Of a stretch of DNA of 64,000 nt, positions 1 through 12,770 are shown in pieces (the stretch's first letter is position 1; every line of letters begins with the position of its first letter). A program made the position numbers and the translations under genes. Source of the DNA: Salvator merianae (Eukaryota > Chordata > Lepidosauria > Squamata > Teiidae); NCBI GenBank assembly GCA_003586115.2, contig QVOM02000001.1, positions 10,807,300-10,871,299 of the forward strand, in the 5' to 3' direction. Below the pieces are notes generated by a model, which was given only the letters and a program-made list of their open reading frames with translations, was not told the origin of the DNA and ran no database searches.

Positions 1-282
1 GCTACTAGTTTTAAAACTCTAAATTTATCAATTAAAAATTAACAAATCAACGTTATTATAAAGCACAATCGTAAAGTTAAAAGTTCCATGAATGTTTCTT
101 TTTAAATACATCAGTAGCTGCCTTGTATATTCACAACCGTGTGTAAGGAATACATCTAATTGTTCCCTTCAACAATATTTTTAGTCATCAAATATAAAAA
201 CTTTCAACTCAGTCCTCACATTTCCAGGCTGCCTTTCATATTTTATGATCTGTTGTTTCTTATAACTGTTCAGACTTGGTAG

Positions 283-768
283 TATGGATGTGCACAGATG
301 TAAAATGACTGGTTCAGTTTGTAATGAACTCAAACCAGCTATAAGTTGAATTGTTTGATCTAAGGTGTAGAACTGGCTGACTGGTTCATCAGACAATTTG
401 TGACACCCCACAATGGTACCCTGGTTTCCTGATATTACATGCTGGTCTCCCTCCTTCCCATCATGCACCCCAACCTCCCCTCCACTGTGCCCTTCTCTGT
501 TGTCCCTTAGCCTCCCAATCATGTGCTCTGCCATCTCCCACTTCATCCATTATGCATGTGATGTTGCCCCATTGAGGCCTCGTACCCCACCCATCCCAAA
601 TAGAGTTTTACCTAGACTATTGTGCCTCCCTTTTCAGGTGGTCTGTGCTGGGCCATAGCTGTTGGCTGTGCAACTTTTCTCCAGACAGCCAGTATGCTTC
701 TGATACCAACTAGGCCTTCCACAAATGGAAGATCATGGGTTCTCTTAGCAGGTTGTGCACACCTCCAC
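283..768. mobile_element. hAT-like non-autonomous DNA element (degraded)
   Basis: The left edge has GGATGTGCACA and, about 25 nt further in, GGTTCAGTTTGTAATGAAC. The right edge, read on the other strand, has GGAGGTGTGCACAACC. Terminal GGATGTGCAC with subterminal GGTTC...GAACC repeats is typical of a squamate hAT-type non-autonomous family. Boundaries and family name are approximate, and no clear target-site duplication was seen. Confidence 0.4.
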
Positions 769-1643
769 TTCCTGGAAGGACTCAAACATGATCCTTCTAT
801 TTCTATTTCTATTTCCATTTTACTAGTTTCTGATTTGTATTTGGTTCTATTGCACCCACATAATCCATTGACCTGATGGTGCTAAAAACTCTTAACAAGT
901 TTCATTTTTAGAAATGGAGGTCTGTGCTAGGACGTAAGGCAAAACGCAAGCACCCTGCATGATACACCATTCCTTTTTCTGTCTTTAATCTCAGAAGTTT
1001 TCTCTGTCTTTCTCAGGCAGCTCTGAACCTTCTTTGTGCATCACCATTTCTGTCTGAAATGTAACCTTTTTCAGGAAAGGCATGTTCATTGTAAAGTATA
1101 CGAAAACTAGTGCAACTGTATATATTGTCATGCAGGAATACCTGGTGAAACAACGTTGGTTGGGTGGCAGCATGGCAAGATGTGAACATGCCAAACCAGC
1201 TTTGATCTGTATGGATTTAAACCTTCCTTGCCAGCTGCATTTTTCCTCCCCTGTGACCGAGCTATTGAAGCATAGACACATAACTCTGTCAGATGCCGTT
1301 GGGTGCCTTACTCCTTGCTAGGCTGTTTCTCATTTCTTGTTTCAGTTAGGGACTTTGTAAGAAGTGAGTGAAAAACTTCCATTCCTTATCCCAGATCTAA
1401 CATGCTGTTGCTTTCAAGGTACACTGATTTCACCTTGGAGTATATTTCACAAAATGTAATTTTTGCAAGCCCTCTGGTGCTTCTTTGGTTTTTCTCTATC
1501 ATTATATACAAAAAATAAATGTCTTATGACATGTTGAATTGATACTGCTGGTCAGGCAAGCTTGTTCCAGGTAGCTGAGAATCTTTACTGGAGGAAGTTG
1601 CTTCCTGTGAGCTGGCTGACTTTCATCTTACATGTTGCCTGAG

Positions 1644-1680
1644 TGAGCATGCTCATCCAGAGAGCTAGCGATCGATCGCT
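1644..1680. repeat. Two adjacent perfect palindromes
   Basis: TGAGCATGCTCA (1644-1655) and AGCGATCGATCGCT (1667-1680) are both perfect palindromes, lying 11 nt apart. The second holds three CpG steps in otherwise CpG-poor intron sequence. No function is assigned. Confidence 0.8.
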
Positions 1681-2699
1681 GAGAGTGGGCGTCTCTTGGC
1701 ATTTATGTTGCTGTAGAATCTTGAGTCTGCCCTTTAAAACAAAGAGGAAATAGGAGACAGTCTCTCCCCCCCCCCCGCTTTCCCCCCCTACATCAGGAAG
1801 CACACATATAGCAATTTCAGCCATTCTCTTTCAGGTAACATCAGTATATTTTGCCTTCCAATGTTATACATGTATGATAATTTTTTAAGTTGAGCCTCCT
1901 GCCAAATACCTGGTGGCACTTTTACTTCACTTTACGTAAATACTGAGCTGTTTTTTGTTTTGAATTTGTTTGTTTTTTTTGGGGGGGTAACTCTCTACAT
2001 GCCCATACTACAGAGATTTGGAGTACAGGTACTCCAGCCCAGCCAAGAAAGTTTTATATCTGCATTAGATTAATCAAGGACTGTCATTCCTTGGCTTTAT
2101 AGTTGGAATTATAAAGGGGATGGAGCTCTAGAGGGCTGAATCAGCAGTGGAGTGAAATCCTACAACTTCTGCCTTGCTTGCAGGAAGAAGAGCAATGCTG
2201 GACTTGTGATTGCTACAAGGATGGCTCGTTCCATTTCCAGGATGGGGAGTATTGCATTTAAAACCAAGTTGATTTAATCTCCCTTTCCAGGAAGGGCACT
2301 GAGGACCCTATTAATCATTGATCTTTCAAGGATTTCTGATACCACGATGGTATCTTGTGAAGGCATTAATGTGAACTAAGGTAGGTAGCACTGTGTTATA
2401 ATGGCTTATCTACTACCTGTGATGTCATTTAGCCCAGGGACCCTTACCTCTGCTGTAGTAATCACATACATGTGATGATTACTGTATAAATCATGAAGTT
2501 GTTAGTGGATACATATTGTGAGATTACAAAGCACCTCTTGCCCTGCTATTGCCTTCCCATTACAGCTGTCTAAACGAACTCCAGCTTAAAGTTTAGTGGG
2601 AGATTTCCCATGCATACATGTCAGTCCTGCCCACAACTTACAGGTTTACGTATTCTGATACCACTTAAGTCAAGCATGGCACCTCAGCTTCCTTTGATG

Positions 2700-2793
2700 T
2701 CACTGGCTGCACCCAGACATTTCTTATTTATTCCACTATACTTGGATATTCCAGAATAAAGCATGGATATTGATGTCTGGATGCAGCCAGTAT
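2700..2793. repeat. Inverted repeat, about 20-bp arms
   Basis: The left arm, ending CAGACAT at 2720, and the right arm, starting ATGTCTGGATGCAGCCAG at 2773, are reverse complements over about 19 bp with one mismatch. The loop is about 52 nt. It could be the end of a small DNA element or a chance foldback. Confidence 0.65.
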
Positions 2794-3084
2794 CTCATCC
2801 ATCATGAGATCATTATAGAATCAATATTTTACAGAAACAAATTAAAACAAATCACAACACTGTCTTCCCATATGCCTTCTAGTTTCCACAGAAGCCGGAG
2901 GACAAGGTTCATTTGGAAAGTGAGAATGAAGATCTTTGCGCATGGAATCTGCCTATACATGATTGACAGCCCTTGAATTGGTGAAAGAGATGTAGAATGA
3001 AGTAGGGATAGTCATTTTGCTTTGGGCAGGAGACAATGATGAGAGACAGTTTATACTTTCATAGTATGGGTAGTATAGGCAAAA

Positions 3085-3895
3085 TACAGCAGGGTGGATT
3101 TATTTAATAATGTGGAAAGGACCAATAAACTGATTGGCCAGTTCCTCAGAAGGTTGAGACGATTTCAGATACTTGGTGGAGAGGCAAACCTCATCCTCAA
3201 CTTGAAGTGTTTTCCTTCTGGGTGGTATTTTTAAATAAAGTTAGTGGATTCCAGTTGTTCTTGAAGTTGTAAGTAGATCGATGAAAGCTGCTTGGCACAT
3301 TGAGTTAAACTGGAATAGTTGGCAGGATGATAGATGACAGAAGACATTATGAATCCTGTCATCGTTAGCTGTGACTGGGGATATTTGAGTAGATCAATGT
3401 GTAGAGCATTATTCTAAGTAAACTCAGCAAGTGAGAATCATGTAAGCCATGTAAGATATGCTTCAAGATTCTAGTTGTTGCGTTCAGTCTGCCAGTCAGT
3501 TTTTGGGTTTGGGGCAAAGGAGAAGGACAAACCTATTCCAGTGGATTTGGTGAAAAGCTTCCAAATTCAACAGAAAATTCAATAGCTCTATCAGGAAAAA
3601 TACACTGGGGTGCTCTGTGCATTGGAAGATCTGTTCAAAGAAATTTCTAGCTAGTTGCAGTGCTGTGAGGGTTGTCTTGCAAGGTAGGAAAGTAACCATG
3701 CTTATGAACAGATCCACCATATTATAATGGTTGAGTGACTGGAAGACAGAAGCAAATCATTAATAACAGCCAATGAAATGATGTGCCAAAGGCTTGTGGG
3801 ATGGAAGCAGCGGTTATAAGAGACCAAGAGATTTTTCCAGTCATTTTTTGTTGGGCAGCATGCAGGGCAGAACCAGATGTAGGTTTCCACTGCCT
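3085..3895 (-). mobile_element. Ty3/gypsy retrotransposon integrase remnant
   Basis: On the minus strand, fragments of a Ty3/gypsy integrase can be followed. First comes a zinc-binding CPACCPTK-like end with the DW-K and W-x-I-S-L spacing (about 3700-3890). The catalytic-core start follows (MVDLFISMVTFLPCKTTLTA, near 3660-3720), then FFEQIFQ and LLNFLLNLEAFHQI. The frame is broken and some key positions are lost. Remnants of the segment after the core continue to about 3085. No LTRs, gag or reverse transcriptase were found, so this is a dead internal fragment. Confidence 0.7.
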
Positions 3896-3968
3896 TTCTG
3901 AATCCCAGCCAGCAATAAGCGCTTAGTAAGTGATGCAGTGACTTTAAGCGTAGTATAAGTCAATTTTA

Positions 3969-4116
3969 CTCAAAGGCCAAGTTACATTATTAAAAGTTTC
4001 TAGGATTGCATTAAGCAAGGGGAGTCATATTTTGCCAACCTTGTGAAAGCAAAACGCTTGCTGTTTTAAAAACTGCTGTGTAAAGGAGGTTGCCTTTTGC
4101 CAGCCACATGAAAGCA
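3969..4116. repeat. Unnamed dispersed repeat, with internal duplication
   Basis: The first 56 nt (3969-4024) align without gaps to 46516-46571, differing mostly by transitions. The following part contains a 22-nt direct repeat (4030-4051 and 4095-4116; TTTTGCCA and GTGAAAGCA-type ends). I cannot assign a family. Confidence 0.6.
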
Positions 4117-5179
4117 ATCTGTGTTATACAAGGGAGAAATGTAATTCATTCAGGTGGATCAAGCTGCACAAGACACAGGAGCAAGTGCCATCAAAGTCCT
4201 GCATCCACAGACTGACTCTAAATGTCGTGTGCTGTTATGAATGATGTCTTATTGGTGTATAATCCTAGGTAACAGTGCACCTGATCTTTGCATGACTAGT
4301 GCGCGCTATTTTCCTTTTAAATCCCGCTTCATGCAGGTTGTTAGGTAATAAAATTCAATTGAATTAATAGCGGGTGCAATGTTATTTGCAGGGTCTAAAT
4401 ACTTTCCCATAATTTAATGATTAGAATATACCATTCTGACTGCTTGTATGCAGCAGTTGAGGGGAGGGTCCTTCCTTCCCCTGGTTACCAGACTGTGACA
4501 TAAGAAAAAAATGTGAATTTAGAACAATTTGAGGTACAACAGGCTGATGCATGGCAGACTCATGAACTGCATCTGTTTTGGTTTTTTCTCCCCCAGTTAG
4601 TGATTCCAGTCCATTGTGGTTGTCAGTTGGCTGTACCCAGCATCCTTAGTTTGCTGTTTTCCATGCATATTATCTGGCAGCTTGCTTCTGGGATTTATGA
4701 CAGGTTGTTTTTTTTTATAGTCTCTTTATTCCAGAAACAAACTCAGCAGTGGCAGCAATGGGAGCAGAATGGGGATAGAGACACACTTTTGAGAGGATTG
4801 CAGAGGAAGGAATTACGCCTGCAACTAATACCTTTAAAAAACACCCCAAACTCTTTTTAGAGACTCCTCTTCTTCATTCTGAAATGTTACTACTGTTTTT
4901 CAAAACTGCCTTTCAAAGAGTAGTGGCTGAAGAATGCATACAGTTGAATTAAGATCATAGGGGAAGCTTTTGATTTTTGTTTTTGTTACAGGCTAAAGAA
5001 GTTGTGCTTCTGCTCCAAAAATCATGGAGAAATATTGTTTAATTTGCAGAAAGGTGATTGGGGTTTTTGAGTTTACTGTTTGAGGTTGTTTTTCAGGAAG
5101 GAATTTGGTAATAGGGGGATGTTATCAAAACATAAGAAGTTTGGCATTATCAGGATGTCAGTAAAACCATTTCTGGGGA

Positions 5180-5320
5180 GTCAAGAGCAGGTGAAGTCTT
5201 TGCCTTATGTTCTCCTTGAGAATACCCAGAAGTAATTGGTGGGCCACTGTGTGAAACAGAATGCTGGACTAGATGGGCCGTGGCCTGATCCAGCAAGGCT
5301 CCTCTTACGTTCTTATGTTC
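5180..5320 (+). mobile_element. CR1 LINE 3' tail
   Basis: The segment contains the reptile CR1 3' end: TGGGCCACTGTGTGAAACAG, GCTGGACTAGATGGGCC, CTGATCCAGCAAGGCTC and the terminal TTCTTATGTTC. It is severely 5'-truncated, as is usual for CR1. The same tail occurs at 43.7 kb on the + strand and at 35.9 and 48.3 kb on the other strand. Confidence 0.85.
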
Positions 5321-7033
5321 TAACACACATCTGAAGAAGACAGAGTTGTAGAATGATACCAATTGTACGCTAAGATGGTGGCGCACATTGGAGTGAACAG
5401 TGGTTTGTTCTATAGTGCTACATGAATAGCTTCACATATTTATTTATTTAGATATATTGACATAGCAGTTGACAGTATGAAAGATGGTTCTTGGGAATCA
5501 ACACTGGGTTTTAGATTGGGAGTGAGGTGCCAGGATAGATTGATACTAAGAACATGTGCCAGAAATGAGTGACAGTTTCCTATGGTGAAGGAGGAAGTAT
5601 TGTTTATCTTCCCTCTGGTGCAGTGCTGATTCAAACAAAGCAGGCTGAGGTGAGCAATGCACTATAGGTTCTGTTAGCCTTTTCCTTCCACTGCTGCGTA
5701 TTCTGATGTTGAGATGACCTGGGAAAGCAAAACTGTTGTTCTTTTAGTGGATTTTTATTTTGACTACATCAGGCACTTTGAATTGGAATCAATTAGAAGG
5801 GGCCACCTCTACTATTGAGTCTTGCCCCTTGCTCCATGAAGATATCCAGATCAAAACATTTCCAACAGATTGCTGGCCAATGAGGGAAAAGCTGCCTTCT
5901 CTTTAGATAATAATTTCCATTCTTGAACAACTCTTAAAGAAGTTCTTTTTTATGATGCTGAAATGAAATCTGCCTTGTTGTAATTTATACTTGTTGCTGC
6001 GTGTCCTAGATTCTGGGATGACAGGAGACGGGTTACCTACTCTCTTCTCTGAAGCTACGTCATCCGTATGTGGGAAAGAGGGTGACACAGGAGTAACCAG
6101 AGACTGTTTTTGTCACACACAGTCTCACACATTGTGTCGTACATCCATCCTGGAGATCCGAGAATGTCTCCTTTCTGGAAGGAATGAAATAAAGGGTTTT
6201 CAGGGGATACCTTTATGGCACTGAGTGCAGTGGGGACAGTATGTGCCAGTGCCATATGCCTCTGCTGTAGTGAGCATCATAGAGGGGCAAGAAGAAACCA
6301 TGAGGATTGTGTGTTTTGTTGCCAGCACTAGTATCTTTTTTCACAAAGCCACTGGATAAAGTAAAGTTCAGGTTGTTTCCCATGGAACACTCAGAGCCAT
6401 AATTTTGGAAAAGGAGGACAAGTATTAATACTAGACCAAAGGTGGGGGGAAATGATTTGCGAGCAGTCAGTCAGTCATCATTCAAAGGCAAACAAAGGTG
6501 GCCACTCATAAAAAAAAAAGACATGGCTCCATCCACTATGTTCTAATTCCTTCAGCTAAGATGAGCACAACAAAGTGGCAGGATGATAAGAAGTGTTGAA
6601 AAAAACTGGTTTTTGAAGATCCACCTTGCTTACCTCATAGATTCTTATCCGTGGGTTGTGCCCTCCCTTTTTTGCATGGAACTAGCACTTTAGAGACAGG
6701 AGGTAGCTTCTGCCTTGCTGCTGACCTCTGAAGTTTGTTGCTTTTCTTTGTTTTCCCTTGTGTTGTTAACAGATTATCCTGCTCTAGAGGTATCAGCAAA
6801 GAGATTGCGTCTTTGTGGTGTGGTGTGGTGTGGCAGCTAATTATGTTAGGGATTGTGCAGGGTGATCTAAGTTAATGGAATTGTCAAATCCTTCTTGCAT
6901 AGGTGGTCTTATATACCATTAAAAAGATTATACTCTGTTAATTAAGCCTAACAGCTAAAGGTTTTCAGTTCTGTATGTGTGGCAAGATCCTAACAAGGCC
7001 TTAGTGGCACCATGGGACTGCCCTGAGGCTACA

Positions 7034-7120
7034 GGAACTGCATGCCCCTGCTTCCTCTTTACACTACAAGAGTGCTCAAAGAGTGCAGGGATTGCATGCC
7101 CCTACTTTCTTTGAGCACTC
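7034..7120. repeat. Direct and inverted repeat pair
   Basis: Two related blocks with GCATGCCCCT (7034-7060 and 7088-7112) lie in tandem. The 12-bp arms GAGTGCTCAAAG (7070-7081) and CTTTGAGCACTC (7109-7120) are perfect reverse complements with a 27-nt loop. Confidence 0.7.
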
Positions 7121-8019
7121 ACTCCACTGTAAGTGCTTCTTCAAACGCTATAATGGCAAAGCAGTAAAAAGAGCTCTGACTGTTCTTCCTGTCATTCTTC
7201 CCTACCACAATGTGTGGACTTACTTTGTAGCACTCTCTGTTTTTCTGAATAAAGCTGACTTCCATGGGCATTTCCTGTGTTCAGCAAAACAACCTTGGGG
7301 GAAACAACCATCAGGACCAATGGCAGTAGAGAGCACGGTACCACTGCAGTGCTCATCAGTGCAGCAAGTGAAGAGCGCTGGAGCAGCACTCTTTCCTTGC
7401 ACTGTGGCAACAGGACAACCTTCTCTATGTGAGTCAATAATGTGGATTAGAATCCCCATTTCACATGCTAGTCTTTCCTTTTAAGCACCCTAATTGTGAC
7501 AACATACCTAAGAGAGGTTATTTACTCGTTAGGGTATGGGAAATAATCTTTTATGTTTCCCCTGCTATGAGAAACATAGGGTTCAGCTGGCTATCGGGTT
7601 CTGCTCTCAAGACAACTTAATGGCTATCTTAAAAATCCCACAGTGGTAGCTGTCTGAAAATCAGACTTCTAGTTAATAATTGATAATTTGGCACTGGTAA
7701 TTGCTAGGCCAGGAAAGGCAAAATAAGCAATAATGCACGTTCAACCCTCAGCAGCACTACAAATTAAACACAAATTACTTTGAATTAGTCTGTGATTATT
7801 ACTAATTCCCAGGAACAATGAACATTCAATAAGTTGTAGTTTTTTGACTGCTTTTGTAGTAAGTTCTTGCAGAAAAAAAGAATACAGTTGAATAAGTTGA
7901 TAAACACTATGTGTTCCTATATATATTTTATTTATGATCAGCATGGACCGATAAGGAAGTACAAGTTCAAAACAATAACATTAAAACAGATAATTTAAAA
8001 CAAAGGTAGAACAAGGCTT

Positions 8020-8240
8020 CTGATCTTTATGGTTAAGTGAGGGGAATTTGACCGTTTCTGTAGGAGTTGTATCCTCTAGTAAAAAAATTACTGTATCACC
8101 ACTAGGTTTCTCTGGTAGGTGTTTAATGGCTGGTCAGATAAGTTCATCACAATGTCCATTATAAAAGGAACATCTCATAAGAACATGCTCAACAGATTCA
8201 TGTTCCTGTTTGCATGGGCAGCTTTTTTATTTGTTTTTCT
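8020..8240 (-). mobile_element. LINE C-terminal fragment with Cys/His motif
   Basis: The minus strand reads SCPCKQEHESVEHVLMRCSF, followed after one stop by a degenerate tail. A C-P-C ... H ... C arrangement of this kind is found near the C-terminus of several non-LTR retrotransposon polyproteins. The LINE family is not assigned. Confidence 0.55.
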
Positions 8241-10043
8241 CCCAGTTATACAGCTGAGCTTCTGATTTTAAGAAGGTTCTCTAGAGAGTTAGCTAGGGAT
8301 ATACAAGCCATGGTTTCCCTCAAGGCTTCCTTGTGGCAGTTACCTGTCTTGCAGATGGATGTACTTCTACAGCATGCTAGCATGCTGCTCTTTCGGATGG
8401 CACAATTTGGTTAAAATAAGACAAATGTTGAGATTTCTTTCTCAAGTAAACGTTGAAGAATGTCAAAAGAAAATGAACAAGCTACTGTAAAATTTTCAGG
8501 AGACCTTTGCAGAGAATTTCTTATCATGCGGCATATGGCTAAGATATTTGACATGAGGTAGTGATGCTTAAATGAGTCTGCTGAAATTTAAAGCCAGTAG
8601 TGGGGTTCTGAATATTTTTAGTTGCCTTGTGAAAAGGGAATGAAGTGCAGATAAAACAGTGATTTGTAGGATTATTTTTTTTAAAAAAAAGACTTCAACC
8701 ATATAGTTTTGAAATGTCGCCTGTATGCCAGATAAGAAGACAGTATTTGTCACTCATTGTAAACAAGATAAAATACTTGGACACCAAAGCAAAGCTGTCT
8801 TGTTGATTATAAGACTCAAGTTTGTATGTCACAGTGAGAGTAGTTTTGTTTGCTATAGAAGCTACACACTTTTAGAGTTTTGCATTTAGAACAGATTGGG
8901 GTACTGTAAATTATGCAAGTTCTATATTGGTTTCTGATTTTAATTGTGATTTGTCGGAGTTTTTTCCTTTTAGGTGTTTTGTGGAAATTTTGATACTAAT
9001 AAATGAGCATTCATTCATTCATTTTTCCATTTACTAAAATTTGTGAATTGCTTTCCTGGTCACAGTTATTTAAACAATTTAGTAAACATTTCCTTAATGA
9101 TCTAGCCTTAATAAAAACTTAACAGCTCTATACTAATTATCTTACGGCCTGTTTAATTACTTATATCTCTGAAGTTCTGTGGATCTAAGTACGCTTTCCT
9201 CTTCCAACATAGATCTTGTTTTTCCACAGCCCATCATTTTAGTATTTTGCATATTGATATGGTCATTTGACTAATCATTAATTCACAGCCCAGTCCAAAT
9301 TATCTAATGTTTTGCAAAGTAGCTTTTCTTTAGTCTTTAAGACTTGATTATTTTTGTCCTGATTCAACAATCCTCTTTGTTGACATGTAAGCCTTATTTT
9401 TGGAGAACAATGCCATCTCTTACTGTAGATGAAATGAAAATTGGGCACCTGTTTCTGAAGTGCACAGCTGAGATTGGGAAAGATGGTTCTGTTTCCCCTT
9501 GCTCTTTTTAGGACTGTTCCCATTAACTGGCATTGTATGTGGGATTCCTTCAGTTAAGAACAGGTTGTTTGATATGTGTAGAAGAAAAGAAATTTTGTTG
9601 TCACGTTAATATCGTCAGATGTGGTAGTTTATTTCTATACATTAATCATTTCTTTGACTGGAGATGGTATATGGTAAATGGGTAAGTAAGTATACTTTGC
9701 CGTTTATAACTGACATCACTGTAGGCCCAAACAAAAACAAAATATTATGTTTTAACATGAGGGTTTTTTTAAAGCAAAAACTGTTGCATCAGAGCAGATA
9801 AACTTGTAAAGAGCATGCTGTATTCCATACCAGATCTGCAAAGTGCGTAAAGAGATTTGGAAAGCACAGTGTGTGATCTCTAATAATGGATTCTGAAGCT
9901 AAGCATTTCAGCAAACATGGCTTCAGTATAGATCACAACAGGGGGCAAAGTTTGAAGAAAACCAAGAACTCTGTAAAAAAAAAAAAAAAGCAATATGTGT
10001 TCTTCTGTTTACTGACCTTCATTTCTTTTGTCCTTATCTGTAG

Positions 10044-10240
10044 GTGTCCACTGCTAACACCATATTGTGCTGAAGATGTCTAACAGCAACACCACACAGG
10101 AGACATTGGAGATAATGAAAGAGTCAGAAAAGAAGTTGGTTGAAGAATCTGTGAACAAAAATAAATTTGTATCCAGGTCGCCAAGCAAAGAGGAAGTTGA
10201 AAAAGATGGGGAAGATAACAGCACACGGCAAGAATCTCAG
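10044..10240 (+). CDS. R3HDM2: R3HDM2 exon 1 (start codon exon, residues 1-55)
   Basis: The exon begins after a pyrimidine-rich acceptor ending in CTGTAG and carries 32 nt of 5'UTR before the ATG at 10076. It codes for 55 residues beginning MSNSNTTQETLEIMKESEKK and ends in phase 0 at CAG|gtaata. A GTG nine bases upstream of the ATG is in frame, but the ATG matches the family start. The peptide is highly charged, with many Lys and Glu, and has no known domain. Because the exon has a splice acceptor, at least one untranslated exon must lie upstream, outside the window. Sequence diverges from mammals towards the exon end, as expected for a disordered segment. Confidence 0.93.
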
Positions 10241-12770
10241 GTAATAGAAGAGGAGGAACTCATGCATAAGTAGAGCAGAGCACAGTAGTGACTGGTAATA
10301 GATCTTGTACTTGATTTTGCTTTATCTCAGGCAAAAATTCTCCTCAGTTTTGCAACTGGAATCACTTAACAGAATATTCCAGAGATTCTACTCCAATGTC
10401 ATACTATAGCAAAATTATCCCTATGTCTTGTGGGGCAGATTTGATAGTGTACTCTCTGTTTACATTATTCTCATGGACCCATTTCAATTCTAGAGTGAGT
10501 TCATGAACCAGTGTTGACAATCTCCTTGAGACGAGCCAGTTTTTTCCCTCTTTCTGTCCTGTAGATCAGTTGAATTCACTTTCAGGTTATAATCTAGGTA
10601 TGCCTACTCAAAAAGAAATCTCACAGTGAAACCTATTCTCAGGTAAATGTACGTAGCAGCCTTCTTCATCCTGATGGCCTGAAAGTGTTTTAGACTACAA
10701 CTCTTATCATGTCATGGTTCTTACAGACAAGCAACTGGTAGTCGATCCTTAGGGGAAGGGAGACTAAACAACCAGGTTCTTAAACCATGTTACTTTTATT
10801 AAAAAATCAGAACAATTCAAAAGTTGATTTAAAACAGCTTGAAAATGGTACGAGAAACAGCATGAAGTTTCCCCAGCTAGTACTAGTATCCAGGAAACAG
10901 TGTAGCAAGTATAATTTGAATGAAAGAGAAGTCTGCTTTAAATCTTAGGCAAAGTAAATTGGGCTTCCCTTAATCAAACCTAATGAGCTGGGGTTTCCTA
11001 TAAATCTGTAAAATCCCAAAGGTTCATATTTACCTGTTTTGAAAACTGCTGGTTCCATAGCAAAGATAAGGAGAAGAGGTCCCCAAGTTCTCTTTCTCTC
11101 TCTCTTTGACTTTCCCCAAACTAGGGTCAATTATAAGGCATTTGTGCTCTGGTGGAGTGGGGCACGACCAGGAGGGGCAATCAGTCGGGGCAGCCACTTG
11201 TGCTGTCCAAGGCAGGAAAAAGGTGAACAGTAGAGGCCACATAGCTCTTGAGACTAAGGTGGCAAGATTGAAGAAATTAACATTATCAACAGATCTCTGA
11301 CGGTTAGAGTACCTGATGGTGCGAGTGCTGATTTGCGAGGGACTCTCCTTTCAGTTGAAAATGATTTGGGACAGGAATGCAAAGCAATATTTCCAAATGA
11401 AAAGACTGTAGCTGATAATCTTAATCACTAGAGGATGCACAGCATTAATCTTTGAATTAATTCCATTGAATTAATCCCAGGCTCAGGTTTACCTTATCTC
11501 CCAAGTAGGATCCAGCTTCATTTACTTTGGAAAACCAAATAAAAGGTGCTAGTTCAAATAAAAATTTTGCTTGCATTTTAGTTTTAATATCACACCTCTG
11601 TATCTTATTGATGAGATCTTATGTTTTATTTACCATAATCTGTAATGCACATGGCAACTACAGAAAACCAGCTACAGGCAGCATATGTAGAAAAAGGGGG
11701 TGAATTAATGGCCAGCTCCAAGAGCCACGTATTTTGTGCAGTTAATTAGTTTCTCTCTTGAGGCCTAAGTCAAAGCCCATAATTTTGCAGTGTTCCCATA
11801 CTCCTTTGCTGCACCCTTTATTAGCCATTATCTGCACACATAGATGCTTTTAATGTAGAAATTTTGGAGGTATACTGTAACAAGTGGCTTTGGAGCCATA
11901 CATGTCTTTCTTAGAGTAACATAGAACAGTTGATACTGCAGTTAACAGGCAAATGCTTGCCGCAGTGTTATTGTGATCTAAAGTTAAAAAACAGAGAAAG
12001 ACAACAAAGGACTAAGGAAGGTGTTGGACATATCTGTTACATACATTCAGATTTCACTTTGTGTTTGAAGTGTAGAATTTGTCAAAACCTTCACAGAAAA
12101 TGTGAGCTCTGAAATTAGATGGCTGGGACCCTATAATCCCAGAAAATTCAGTTTTGACTAAGGGTTGAAATCCCTAAAAATGGGTGATTACACTGGGTAT
12201 GGGCACATCATGTTTTTTCAGTTGCATTGTGTTTTCTGTTTATATGACTGTTTTGTTTTTTTGTTTTGCTTCAAACATATGTAAAATTAGCTCTCTTTTG
12301 TACTGAACTTTTTCAAGATAAAATGTCCCGTGGAAGTGATAGCAACATGATTTTGTGATGTAAAGCTGATCTATTGTTACCAGACACCTTTGGTAATCAG
12401 GGTAGTTATCTCAGGAATGCTCAGAAGAAGGTATAGGATTGCAACAGCAATGTAATAATTTTGTCCATTTTCTAGGGAGTACAACATATTCCACTGGGCG
12501 AGCAATTAAGTGACAGATTGTGGTTTTCTTCACCTGTCATCTACCTGTTCTCTTCCCATTATACCCAAACTTATCTTGGCTGCTTAAAGTTGGAAATGGC
12601 AAAAGAGCATCTTAGTGTAATTAGTCTGATGTTTGAGATAAATGTTTCACAACACTTGGGTAATGTGTTTTATCTTCTCCTAGCATGCATCTTACATTAC
12701 ATTGAAAGCATGATTGGATTTTGCTTTTCCCCTTTTTCCCCACCCCACTTTTTTTTTCTGAAAAAAGCAG
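10241..12770 (+). other. R3HDM2 intron 1
   Basis: About 2.5 kb of AT-rich intron. Nothing coding or clearly repetitive was recognised apart from short homopolymer and pyrimidine runs, for example CT repeats near 11091-11105. Confidence 0.75.

Larger units (their letters stand above)
1..10043 (+). other. Upstream intronic DNA (5'UTR intron of R3HDM2)
   Basis: There is no recognised coding exon and no CpG-rich promoter here. Because exon 1 begins with a splice acceptor, this stretch is inferred to be intron running from an upstream 5'UTR exon outside the window. It holds a hAT-like element (about 283-768), a Ty3/gypsy integrase remnant (3085-3895), a small dispersed repeat (3969-4116), a CR1 tail (5180-5320) and a LINE fragment (8020-8240). 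The listed open frames elsewhere look like chance. Confidence 0.7.

Noticed and set aside
7083..7484. 133-codon open frame
   Set aside because: Composition is not protein-like, it starts inside a direct/inverted repeat, and no homology is recognised.
10619..10640. Partial similarity to miR-128-3p (TCACAGTGAA)
   Set aside because: The related genes R3HDM1 and ARPP21 host miR-128, so I looked for it. Only the first ten bases match; the rest diverges and no hairpin partner is visible.
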